A stretch of DNA of 64,000 nucleotides, from positions 1 through 64,000 of the forward strand of contig NZ_LYMI01000005.1 of the NCBI RefSeq assembly GCF_001660815.1, given 5' to 3'. Of the stretch, positions 15,367 to 23,351 are shown one piece after another. The notes under the pieces were generated by a model. It worked only from the letters and a program-made list of their open reading frames with translations, did not search any database and was not told the origin of the DNA. How positions within the stretch are numbered: the first letter of the stretch is position 1; every line of letters starts with the position of its first letter. Source of the DNA: Xanthomonas nasturtii. GTDB taxonomy: Bacteria > Pseudomonadota > Gammaproteobacteria > Xanthomonadales > Xanthomonadaceae. The translations under genes and the position numbers were made by a program.

Positions 15367-15538
15367 GCCTAACACCTCTTCTGATCGAAGCGCGTTCGTA
15401 GCCCAGTTTATTTCAGGGGCGGCTTCTACTCGGCGCTGCAATACCTGTTTCGCTCGGGTCGCTGTTGTGGATAATGCCCATCGACGATTCGTCCGGCCGA
15501 CGCTGTTTCGCGTGTTGGCTCAACTCAACTGCTGTGCC

Positions 15539-15985
15539 ATGAGATCAACACGCTTTATGCGCAAACTTCTGAAGTACGGCACATTGACCTTCATGGTGTT
15601 TTGCACGTTTTTTGTCATTTTTGGTGTAGGTAGAGGCGTGGTAAACGGCTGGAAGAAATCGGCGGCAGAGCGCCAATCAGCAACAGGTATGCCACGAGAT
15701 GCCTGGCTTTCCCGATTCAAGTCTGTTGTGTTATCCGGACTATGCACGGACTCACCTTTGCAGCGTTCTTTGAATGGAAGTCACCAAGACTGTCTCGTTG
15801 CCATGGAGCCACTGTTTGAACGCTGCGCCACGAGTAATCTGATTGCGATTCCCGCCGTGATCGGTTCTCGCGAAGACGCGCAGCGGTATGGCTCGCTCAT
15901 GGGCGAGTGTATAGCGGCCAACCATTTCGGTGGCAGCCATCTGGAAGCGTTCAACCGCTCATTGCAAATGACCAAGCAACCCTAG
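15539..15985 (+). CDS. Hypothetical single-pass membrane protein
   Basis: 148 residues from the ATG at 15539; a longer reading from 15467 is possible but its first 24 residues look non-conserved. A basic N-terminus (MRSTRFMRKLLK) is followed by one strong hydrophobic helix (LTFMVFCTFFVIFGVG), then a soluble domain with four cysteines. This suggests an inner-membrane anchor with a periplasmic domain. Base composition is lower in GC than the flanking core genes, as for the genes on either side. No family recognised. Confidence 0.55.
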   Translation: MRSTRFMRKLLKYGTLTFMVFCTFFVIFGVGRGVVNGWKKSAAERQSATGMPRDAWLSRFKSVVLSGLCTDSPLQRSLNGSHQDCLVAMEPLFERCATSNLIAIPAVIGSREDAQRYGSLMGECIAANHFGGSHLEAFNRSLQMTKQP

Positions 15986-16042
15986 CCAATGAAACCTCAT
16001 GACGCTGCGACGCGTAGTGACGGCATTGGGCGTTAGATCACC

Positions 16043-16420
16043 ATGGACATCATGTCGCTAAATTCCGTTTGGTTCTTCGGGGCAGCGTTGCCACTGATGA
16101 TTTGGGCCGCACATCTTTTTTTCTGGAACAGATATACACGGCCCAAGACCCGTTCTCGTGTCGTGCTCGGAGCCGTCTTTGCATTCGGCCTTGGGGCAAC
16201 GCCAGCATTACTGGTCTGGGAAGCTTTGGTGACTGGTACGGTATCGTGTCGCCGCTGTAGTGCCGGTTTTTTCTCGGTTTACGACGCGCCTTTTAGTTAC
16301 TGGTTTAATGTTGTCATTCTTTATCTCGCCGCAATCGTATTCTTGTCTGCCCTAGTGTTCAGTATCTCTTTCCTCGTCCGTGGGTCGCGGCATTCTGACA
16401 AGAATCCGTCCAGTCATTAG
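16043..16420 (+). CDS. Hypothetical multi-pass membrane protein
   Basis: 125 residues with about three hydrophobic helices: near residues 10-28, 42-65 and 95-117. Between helices two and three is a short loop with a CRRC pair. The first in-frame ATG (16043) is shown; a second ATG three codons later is equally possible. Like its two upstream neighbours it is AT-richer than the rest of the left half, and the three may be a small laterally acquired cluster. Function unknown. Confidence 0.55.
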   Translation: MDIMSLNSVWFFGAALPLMIWAAHLFFWNRYTRPKTRSRVVLGAVFAFGLGATPALLVWEALVTGTVSCRRCSAGFFSVYDAPFSYWFNVVILYLAAIVFLSALVFSISFLVRGSRHSDKNPSSH

Positions 16421-16507
16421 GCCGAGCAAAATAGTTCGATGCGCATAAAGGTTGGGACGTCAACCTTTTTCATGCCGATAACCACTCGGGTGACACAGCG
16501 CACCCGG

Positions 16508-16544
16508 CCACCGCTTGCGTCATACAAAACAACGCAAGCGGTGG
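16508..16544. terminator. Perfect 13-bp hairpin downstream of the alcohol dehydrogenase gene
   Basis: CCACCGCTTGCGT pairs perfectly with ACGCAAGCGGTGG across an 11-base loop. It lies between the convergent ends of the small membrane protein gene and the dehydrogenase gene, so it could end transcripts from both sides, although no strong T-run follows on either strand. Confidence 0.6.
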
Positions 16545-16568
16545 AGTTAATCCTGCTGCTATCGCGAA

Positions 16569-17627
16569 TCAGGCCGCCTTATCCAACGTCGCCATATCGA
16601 TCACAAAGCGGTACTTCACGTCGCTCTTGAGCATGCGCTCGTAGGCGGCGTTGATCTGGTCGGCGCGGATCGCTTCGATGTCCGAGACGATGTTGTGCTT
16701 GGCGCAGAAATCCAGCATTTCCTGGGTCTGGCGGATGCCGCCGATCAGCGAGCCGGCCAGGGTGCGGCGCTTCATCACCAGGTTGAACACGCTCGGCGAG
16801 GGATGCGACTGCTCCGGCACGCCCACCAGCACCATGGCGCCATCACGCTTGAGCGCATTGAGGAACGGGTCCAGGTTGTGCGGCGCGGCCACGGTGTTGA
16901 GGATGAAATCCAGGGTGTTGTACTGCGCGGCCATCTGCGCCTCGTCCTTGGAAATCACCACTTCGCTGGCGCCCAGGCGCAGCGCGTCGGCGCGCTTGCT
17001 CTCGGAGGTGGTGAATAACACCACGGTGGCGCCCATCGCCTTGGCGATCTTCACCGCCATGTGTCCCAGGCCACCCAGGCCGACCACGCCCACCTTCTGG
17101 CCGGGGCCGACCTTCCAGTGCGCCAGCGGCGAGTAGGTGGTGATGCCGGCGCACAGCAGCGGCGCCACCGCGGCCAGGTTGTCGGTATGCGAGATGCGCA
17201 GCACGTACTTCTGGTCGACCACGATATGGTCGGAATAACCGCCGTAGGTGTTCTCGCCGCCACCGAACATGGGGCCGTTATAGGTGCCGGTGAAGCCGGC
17301 TTCGCAGTACTGCTCTTCGCCCTCCTGGCAGGAGGCGCAGCTGCGGCAGCTGTCGACCATGCAACCGACACCAGCCAGGTCGCCGACCTTGAAGCCGGTG
17401 ACTGCATCGCCTACCGCGGTGACGCGGCCGACGATCTCGTGGCCGGGTACCGAGGGATACAGCGTGTTGTGCCATTCGTTGCGTGCGGTGTGCAGATCCG
17501 AGTGACACACGCCGCAATAGGCGATGTCGATCTGTACATCGTTGGGGCCGGGCGCACGCCGTTCGAACACGAACGGGGCAAGCGGTTGATCGGCGGCCTG
17601 GGCGGCGTAGGCGTGGGCTTGGCTCAT
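16569..17627 (-). CDS. Zinc-dependent alcohol dehydrogenase, NAD(P)-linked (YahK/CAD-type)
   Basis: 352 residues, medium-chain dehydrogenase fold. Catalytic zinc ligands: Cys in GVCHSDLHTARNEW and the GHEIVG motif; structural zinc cysteines in CRSCASCQEGEEQYC; nucleotide fold GLGGLGHMAVKIAKAMGA. The pattern fits the cinnamyl-alcohol/YahK branch, NADPH-dependent aldehyde reductases of broad substrate range. The start at 17627 (MSQAHAY) is preferred to an in-frame upstream start at 17675. The gene stands alone and transcribes away from the cellulase cluster. The physiological substrate cannot be read from sequence. Confidence 0.92.
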   Translation of the reverse strand: MSQAHAYAAQAADQPLAPFVFERRAPGPNDVQIDIAYCGVCHSDLHTARNEWHNTLYPSVPGHEIVGRVTAVGDAVTGFKVGDLAGVGCMVDSCRSCASCQEGEEQYCEAGFTGTYNGPMFGGGENTYGGYSDHIVVDQKYVLRISHTDNLAAVAPLLCAGITTYSPLAHWKVGPGQKVGVVGLGGLGHMAVKIAKAMGATVVLFTTSESKRADALRLGASEVVISKDEAQMAAQYNTLDFILNTVAAPHNLDPFLNALKRDGAMVLVGVPEQSHPSPSVFNLVMKRRTLAGSLIGGIRQTQEMLDFCAKHNIVSDIEAIRADQINAAYERMLKSDVKYRFVIDMATLDKAA

Positions 17628-17936
17628 GGGAGGGGCTCCGGGGCATGACGTCCCCCGCGACAGTGCAGGAGACAAAAAGTAAGCGCGCTAGCTTAAAACA
17701 GGCGCGTGTCGCACACCTGCGACAGTGCGTTTTGCCTGCCCGTTGCGAATGCAACCTGCGCGGCATGGTGCGCCGCGCTGGTGTTTGCGCACGATCAAAT
17801 CCATGCTGTCGGCGTGAATGGCGCGCTAACGTCGGAGCTTCTACGCTGACCAGCCATCGTCTTGCCCTGCACCATCATCCCTGTTGGCCGTGCCCTCCCC
17901 CTGCGGCCGCCTACGTCGATGCCGAAGGAGGCTTCC

Positions 17937-19010
17937 ATGTTCCGCTCTCCCCCGAAATTCCCATCCCTGCGCAGTGCCGCACTCGCACTGACCTTGCTCG
18001 CCGCGCTGCCGCTTGCCCACGCCAAAGAACCTGCACGCCCCGGCAAAGAGTCCAGCAGCCTGAAATACGTCGGCGTCAATCTGTCCGGCGCCGAGTTCAA
18101 TTCGCGCAAGAAGCCCGGCACCCTGTTCAAGGACTACACCTACCCGTCCGCCTCGGATTTCAGCTATTTCGCCGGCAAGGGCATGAATACGATCCGGCTG
18201 CCGTTTCTGTGGGAACGCCTGCAGCCTGAGCTCAAAGGCGATCTGGACAAGGCCCAGCTCGGGCTGATCAAGAAATCGCTGGAGGCGGCAAAGGCCAACA
18301 AGCAGTTCCTGATCCTGGACCTGCACAACTACGCCAAGTACAACGGCAAGCGCATCGGAACCGACGAGGTGCCCGCTGCCGCACTGGCCGATCTGTGGCG
18401 CCGGCTGGCGCTGGAGTTCAAGGACGACAAGGCGGTGATCTTCGGGCTGATGAACGAGCCCAACGGCATCTCCGCACCGGACTGGGCCACTGCCGCACAA
18501 GGCGCGATCAATGCGATCCGCAAGACCGGCGCGAAGAATCTGATCCTGGTGCCGGGCACCGCATACACCGGCGCGCACAGCTGGCGCAGCACCAGCTACG
18601 GCGTTTCCAACGCCAAGGCACTGGAAATCCTCAACGACCCCGGTAACAACCTGGCCTTCGAAGCGCATCAGTACCTGGACAACGACTACAGCGGTACCAA
18701 GCCGGTGTGCACCAGCAATTCGGTGGGCGAAGAAAAATTGCGCGGCTTCACCGCGTGGCTGCGCGAGAACAAGCAGAAGGGCTTCCTGGGCGAATTCGGC
18801 ACCGCCAACAATCCCGTTTGCGACAAGGCGCTGGAAGGCATGCTGGGCTACATGGAAAAGAACAGCGATGTGTGGCTGGGCTGGACTTGGTGGGCGGCTG
18901 GCGCGTGGTGGAAGCCGGACTACCCCTTCACCGTGCAGCCGGGCAAGGACGGCAGCGACAAGCCGCAGATGTCGATCCTGAGCAAGTACGCGCGCCGCGC
19001 CGGCAAGTAA
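17937..19010 (+). CDS. Secreted endoglucanase, glycoside hydrolase family 5 (first of three)
   Basis: 357 residues. A signal peptide of about 29 residues (ends LPLAHA) sends it to the periplasm for type II secretion, as for other Xanthomonas plant cell-wall enzymes. GH5 landmarks: GVNLSGAEF near residue 46, DLHNYAKY, acid/base Glu174 in GLMNEPN, and nucleophile Glu286 in LGEFGT. The opening motif resembles the GH5_5 subfamily, known for cellulases. The ATG at 17937 is set by a strong ribosome site GAAGGAGG just upstream. It lacks a cellulose-binding module. It has Lys-rich changes relative to its two downstream paralogues and is the most distinct of the three. Confidence 0.93.
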   Translation: MFRSPPKFPSLRSAALALTLLAALPLAHAKEPARPGKESSSLKYVGVNLSGAEFNSRKKPGTLFKDYTYPSASDFSYFAGKGMNTIRLPFLWERLQPELKGDLDKAQLGLIKKSLEAAKANKQFLILDLHNYAKYNGKRIGTDEVPAAALADLWRRLALEFKDDKAVIFGLMNEPNGISAPDWATAAQGAINAIRKTGAKNLILVPGTAYTGAHSWRSTSYGVSNAKALEILNDPGNNLAFEAHQYLDNDYSGTKPVCTSNSVGEEKLRGFTAWLRENKQKGFLGEFGTANNPVCDKALEGMLGYMEKNSDVWLGWTWWAAGAWWKPDYPFTVQPGKDGSDKPQMSILSKYARRAGK

Positions 19011-19030
19011 CCTGCGCCGCAGGCATGCAG

Positions 19031-19063
19031 TGGCCGCAACCCGCGTTGCGGCCATTTTTTTTT
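19031..19063 (+). terminator. Intrinsic terminator after the first cellulase
   Basis: A perfect 10-bp stem (TGGCCGCAAC / GTTGCGGCCA) with a 4-base loop is followed by nine T residues. It lies 21 bases after the stop codon, so the first cellulase is its own transcript and the second must have a separate promoter. Confidence 0.93.
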
Positions 19064-19282
19064 CGCGGATTCCACGCGTCTGCGTGCAGACGATCGCCTA
19101 CGCAGTGCTTTCCACGATGACTCACGACGCATGGCGCATGTGCGTTTCCAATGAAGCAACGCATCTCGATTGAAAGTGAGCGCTGCAACGCTAGAGAGAG
19201 TGCGCAGACAAACAGCAGCATTCGCGCCATGTGCAGTACGCCATTGAGGACCTCATGCTGCGCTGCCGTTTCGATTGAAGCG

Positions 19283-19308
19283 TTCGCAACACATCGCGTT
19301 GCTTTCGC
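19283..19308 (+). promoter_or_regulatory. Imperfect plant-inducible-promoter (PIP)-like box
   Basis: Two TTCGC half-sites are separated by 16 bases (19283-19287 and 19304-19308) about 200 bases upstream of the second cellulase. The HrpX-bound PIP box is TTCGC-N15-TTCGC, so this spacing is off by one. A weak -10-like ATAACT follows at about 19333. Chance occurrence in GC-rich DNA is possible. Confidence 0.25.
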
Positions 19309-19510
19309 GCCACGCGTGCGCGCACCGACTGAATAACTGCGAGACACTGCACAGCTTGATGCATTGATACCTTGCATCCGTAGTTTGTACGCGCGCATAC
19401 GCCTAGTCTGGTGATGGACGCGTTGTTGTCGTATGTCGGTCGAATTCATGCCAGCGGCGGCGCGTTGTCCTTGCACACGTCACTCGCACGCAGAAGTCTC
19501 AGGAGTCCCC

Positions 19511-20563
19511 ATGCTGCCCCCCACCCTGCAGATGCGCCGGCTGCACCGCCGCGCGCTGTCCTTGCTATTGCTCGCCGCCCTGCCGCTGGCACAGGCGCAA
19601 ACTACAACCGGCCTGAAGTATGCAGGCGTCAATCTCTCCGGCGCCGAAATCAAATCCTCGCAAAAACCCGGCGTGCTCAATAGCGACTATCGCTATCCGG
19701 CGGCCAATGAATACACGTACTTCGCCGGCAAACACATGAACACCATTCGCTTGCCGATCCTGTGGGAACGCCTGCAGCCCAAGGCCGGCGGCGAGCTGGA
19801 CCCGGCACAGCTGGCGTTGATCCGGCAGGCGGTCGCCAATGCCAAGGCGGCGAAGATGTACCTGATTGTGGATGTGCATAACTACGCCAAGTATTACGGC
19901 CACACCATCGGCAGCAGAAAAGTGCCAATCAGTACCTTCAACGATCTGTGGCGACGGCTGGCGATCGCCTTCAAGAGCGACAACGCCGTGATCTTCGGGC
20001 TGATGAACGAGCCTTACGACATCAATCCGCAATCGTGGGCAACGGCTGCACAAGCATCGATCGACACGATTCGCAAAACCGGCGCCACTAATCTGATTCT
20101 GGTGCCCGGTGCGTTATGGACGGGCGCGCACAGCTGGTACTCCACGGTGGCCGGGCAATCCAATGCGGTCGCGCTTGCCTCCATTCGCGACCCACTCAAT
20201 CGCTATGCCATCGAAGCGCATCAGTACCTGGATAGCGATTCCAGCGGCACCAGCGGCGATTGCGTCAGCGCCACCGTCGGCGCCGAGCGGTTGCGCAGCT
20301 TCACCGAATGGCTGCGGTTGAACAAAAAACGCGGGTTTCTGGGCGAATTCGGCACCGGCAACAGCGCCACCTGCAATCGTGCACTCAACGGCATGCTGGG
20401 TTACATCGAATCCAACAGCGACGTCTGGCTGGGCTGGTCCTGGTGGGCAGCAGGCGCATGGTGGAACGGGGCGTATCCATTCAACGTGCACCCGGATGCG
20501 CAAGGCCGCGACAAGCCGCAGATGTCGATATTGAGCCCACGCGCACGACGAATTACCGATTAA
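19511..20563 (+). CDS. Secreted endoglucanase, glycoside hydrolase family 5 (second of three)
   Basis: 350 residues with a signal peptide ending about residue 29 (LPLAQA). GH5 landmarks: GVNLSGAEI, DVHNYAKYYG, acid/base Glu167 in GLMNEPY, nucleophile Glu279 in LGEFGT, and WLGWSWWAAGAWW near the end. The ATG at 19511 follows AGGAGT; an upstream in-frame ATG at 19433 would give a long non-signal extension and is rejected. It is clearly paralogous to the genes on either side, sharing order and motifs through the whole catalytic domain. Preceded by about 450 bases of its own upstream region. Confidence 0.93.
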   Translation: MLPPTLQMRRLHRRALSLLLLAALPLAQAQTTTGLKYAGVNLSGAEIKSSQKPGVLNSDYRYPAANEYTYFAGKHMNTIRLPILWERLQPKAGGELDPAQLALIRQAVANAKAAKMYLIVDVHNYAKYYGHTIGSRKVPISTFNDLWRRLAIAFKSDNAVIFGLMNEPYDINPQSWATAAQASIDTIRKTGATNLILVPGALWTGAHSWYSTVAGQSNAVALASIRDPLNRYAIEAHQYLDSDSSGTSGDCVSATVGAERLRSFTEWLRLNKKRGFLGEFGTGNSATCNRALNGMLGYIESNSDVWLGWSWWAAGAWWNGAYPFNVHPDAQGRDKPQMSILSPRARRITD

Positions 20564-21011
20564 GCGCGGCACCATCACGACGCGAAACCCAGGCGGGCGC
20601 GACTGCAGATCGATTTGAACACATTGCTCGTATACCGGTTCCAGCCAAGCGATCGGCATCCACCTGGCTATTACCGATCGCTTTCCCGGTGATTCAAAAC
20701 GGCAGGGCGTCATAGAGATGACGTCATGCCACTGACGGCGAGCACTTCCATACGCCACAAAGTCGACAGTGCGGCAACGAACTCGGCGCTAGCGCGGTAA
20801 TGCTGCGTCTTTCTGCGTGCATCTGGGCGGTATATCCGACGTAAGAGCGTATTTATTCGATGCGACTGCGATACACGTCTCAGATTGGCGCTTCGTTCGC
20901 TATGCGCAATGATTGGGCACAGCACATGCATTAACTCAGGCGAGTGCAGCATTATCGCGCACAACGCGCAGGCAGTGCATGCATCTCCCCCGTCGTTGAA
21001 GGAGTTGTTTC
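20564..21011. other. Intergenic region between second and third cellulase
   Basis: About 450 bases without a credible gene. No T-tailed hairpin was seen after the second cellulase. The composition is AT-richer toward the right and it ends with a good ribosome-binding site (GAAGGAG) before the ATG at 21012. It presumably holds the promoter of the third cellulase; single TTCGT/TTCGC motifs near 20891-20900 do not form a correctly spaced PIP box. Confidence 0.5.
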
Positions 21012-22127
21012 ATGTCTGCTATGTCTTTTTCGCTGCGCACGCTTGTGCGATCTGCGCTGCTCTTCCTCGTGATCGGCAGCCTGCCGCTCGCCCACGCGCA
21101 AACGCGCGCGCTGACCTACGCCGGGGTCAATCTGTCGGGCGCCGAATTCGCCTCCTCAAAGAAGCCTGGCGTCCTCAACAAGGACTATATGTACGCTGCG
21201 GCCAGCGATTACACCTATTTCGCCGGCGTCGGCATGAACACGATTCGCCTGCCGATCCTGTGGGAACGGCTGCAACCCAGCGCGCGCGGAGAGCTGGATC
21301 CGGCGCAGCTGGCGTTGGTGCAGCAGGCGGCGGCGCGCGCCAAAGCAGCCGGCATGTATCTGGTGATCGACATCCACAATTACGCCAAATATTACGGCTA
21401 CAAGATCGGCAGCCCGGAAGTGCCGGTGTCGACGTTTACCGATGTGTGGCGTCGTCTCGCACTGGCCTTCAACGGCGACAATGCAGTGATTTTCGGGCTG
21501 ATGAATGAGCCCAACAACATCTCCGCCAGCGAGTGGGCCGGCGCGGCCCAGGCCGCCATCGATGCAATCCGCAGGACCGGTGCCAACAACCTGATTCTGG
21601 TCCCCGGCGCATTGTGGACCGGCGCGCACAGTTGGTATTCCACTACCACCGACGGGTATTCCAACGCCACTGCGCTGGCGTCTATTGACGACCCGCTCAA
21701 TCGCTACGCATTCGAAGTGCATCAGTATCTGGATGCCGATTCCAGCGGCACCAACAGCACCTGTGTCAGCGCCACGATTGGCGCCGATCGGCTGCGCAAC
21801 TTCACCGCGTGGCTGCGCACCAACCACAAACGCGGGTTCCTGGCCGAATTCGGCACCGCCAATAACCCGGTCTGTAACGAGGCGTTGCAAGACATGCTGG
21901 CGCACATGGAAACCAACGCCGATGTCTGGCTGGGCTGGACCTGGTGGGCCGCTGGCTCGTGGTGGAACATCACCTATTCGTACAACGTGCATCCCAACAA
22001 GGACGGCACCGACAAGCCACAGATGTCGATCCTCTCGCCGCAGGCCGCACGCGCCACGCGTGCACCGGTTGCCGCAGCAGCGCGTACCGCTGCCGCAAGT
22101 AAAGCCACTGCACGCACTGCACGCTGA
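21012..22127 (+). CDS. Secreted endoglucanase, glycoside hydrolase family 5 (third of three)
   Basis: 371 residues. Signal peptide ends near residue 29 (LPLAHA). GH5 landmarks: GVNLSGAEF, DIHNYAKYYG, acid/base Glu near 166 in GLMNEPN, nucleophile Glu near 279 in LAEFGT, WLGWTWWAAGSWW. It differs from its paralogues by a tail of about 25 residues rich in Ala, Thr and Arg after the catalytic domain. The start is set by GAAGGAG eight bases upstream. A strong terminator follows directly. All three enzymes should attack beta-1,4-glucan of plant cell walls outside the cell. Confidence 0.93.
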   Translation: MSAMSFSLRTLVRSALLFLVIGSLPLAHAQTRALTYAGVNLSGAEFASSKKPGVLNKDYMYAAASDYTYFAGVGMNTIRLPILWERLQPSARGELDPAQLALVQQAAARAKAAGMYLVIDIHNYAKYYGYKIGSPEVPVSTFTDVWRRLALAFNGDNAVIFGLMNEPNNISASEWAGAAQAAIDAIRRTGANNLILVPGALWTGAHSWYSTTTDGYSNATALASIDDPLNRYAFEVHQYLDADSSGTNSTCVSATIGADRLRNFTAWLRTNHKRGFLAEFGTANNPVCNEALQDMLAHMETNADVWLGWTWWAAGSWWNITYSYNVHPNKDGTDKPQMSILSPQAARATRAPVAAAARTAAASKATARTAR

Positions 22128-22138
22128 TGCAAAGCACC

Positions 22139-22163
22139 AAGCCGCCGCAAGGCGGCTTTTTTT
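22139..22163 (+). terminator. Intrinsic terminator after the cellulase cluster
   Basis: Stem AAGCCGCC / GGCGGCTT with a 4-base loop, followed by a T-run, 11 bases after the stop of the third cellulase. Confidence 0.93.
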
Positions 22164-22428
22164 GTTGGACGCATTTCGTATGCGTGGTGCGAGTAATGCG
22201 CGAGATCGTCAGCGACCATTGCCCGGTAGGCCAGTTGCGGGCAGAAGATTGTCGATGCGTGCTCGACCATGACAACGATTCGCAATGTAAAGAAAGCGTG
22301 CATCGCAGGTGAATGCGCGCCCTGGCATTTCAGCTAACTGAACTTTTCTCCCGATTGCTTGGGTGTTTTCACCTGATAGCGATAGCGCGCCCGCCAGCAT
22401 GAGCGCACTTCACTGCAGGAGCATTCTC

Positions 22429-22875
22429 ATGGCACATCGATTGATGAAGACCGCACTGATCGGCGCATTGGCGGTGGCAACGCAAGGCGCGTTTGCACAG
22501 GCAGCGGCCGACAAACCGGCCAAGGCGCTGACCTCCGTCGAGGTCACCAGCATGCTCACCGCGAAGGGCTATACCAAGGTGCACGACGTCAAGTTCGAGC
22601 ATGGCGTGTGGACGGCGGACGCGCGTAGCGGCGATGGCAAGGATGTGGATGTGCACATCGACCCGGTCACCAGCCGCGTCTACGGCGACCAGACCACGTC
22701 CAAGTTCAGCGAAGCCGACGTCCGCGCGTCGCTGTCCACGGGAGGCTATAGCGATGTGCACGACCTCAAGTTCAAGGACGGCCTATGGAAGGCCGATGCC
22801 AAGCGCAATGCGCAAAAAGTCGAGCTGCATGTCGATCCGGAAGACGGACACGTGGTGAGCGTCGATGGCGATTGA
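22429..22875 (+). CDS. Periplasmic PepSY-like domain protein
   Basis: 148 residues with a Sec signal peptide (ends GAFAQA). The mature part has two similar repeats of about 45 residues: a helix start (SVEVTSMLTAKGYTKVHDVKFEHGVW / SEADVRASLSTGGYSDVHDLKFKDGLW) followed by a strand pair ending in a DPVTSRVYGD or DPEDGHVVSVDGD turn. This is the PepSY/BaeSY-like pattern; such domains are thought to inhibit proteases or bind envelope partners. The ATG at 22429 has CAGGAG upstream; the in-frame start at 22363 is rejected because it would bury the signal peptide. Confidence 0.82.
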   Translation: MAHRLMKTALIGALAVATQGAFAQAAADKPAKALTSVEVTSMLTAKGYTKVHDVKFEHGVWTADARSGDGKDVDVHIDPVTSRVYGDQTTSKFSEADVRASLSTGGYSDVHDLKFKDGLWKADAKRNAQKVELHVDPEDGHVVSVDGD

Positions 22876-23080
22876 GGGCGCACGCCTTGCGTCTGTACGC
22901 TGACAAGCGGGTAGGGCAGGTCGGTCGTTGCAGGTGCATGCGCAGACGCGGCGGTTACCGGGCTGCCATTTGGTAGGCTGGCGCGTCGCGGCAGATGCCG
23001 CCAATCGCCGGTAGCGCGAAATCGCGTCGGCATTGCACAAGCTGGCGATCAGCCAAGTGCCTCACCTGACCCAGCAACGC

Positions 23081-23106
23081 AAAGGGCCTCCGCTTGGAGG
23101 CCCTTT
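23081..23106. terminator. Bidirectional intrinsic terminator
   Basis: A perfect 11-bp stem (AAAGGGCCTCC / GGAGGCCCTTT) with a 4-base loop, with A residues on one side and T on the other, between the convergent PepSY gene and the M28 peptidase gene. Confidence 0.88.
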
Positions 23107-23351
23107 GTGCGATAGGTGGTCCCGCATTCCCCGCAATGCCCTCACGCTGCGGCTGCATCGCCCACCACGCGTCAGTACTGCAGCAGCAGGCCGCAGCGAT
23201 GGGCTTGCGCGTGTGGACGTGGAGCGGCTCATCAAACGACTGGAGCTACCAGCCACTCGTGGCCAGTGCTCGGAAGCCTCAGACACCACGCACACCCTCC
23301 GGGTCTGCGCGCGCCGTCCGCGCCCAGCTGACGACGGCTCGCTACGTGTGG

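Noticed and set aside
17483-18229. Plus-strand open frame between the dehydrogenase and first cellulase
   Set aside because: It overlaps both genes in other frames, is Arg/Cys-rich without motifs, and has no ribosome site.
20891-20900. PIP box upstream of the third cellulase
   Set aside because: Adjacent TTCGT and TTCGC motifs are not separated by 15 bases and no second half-site is at the right distance.
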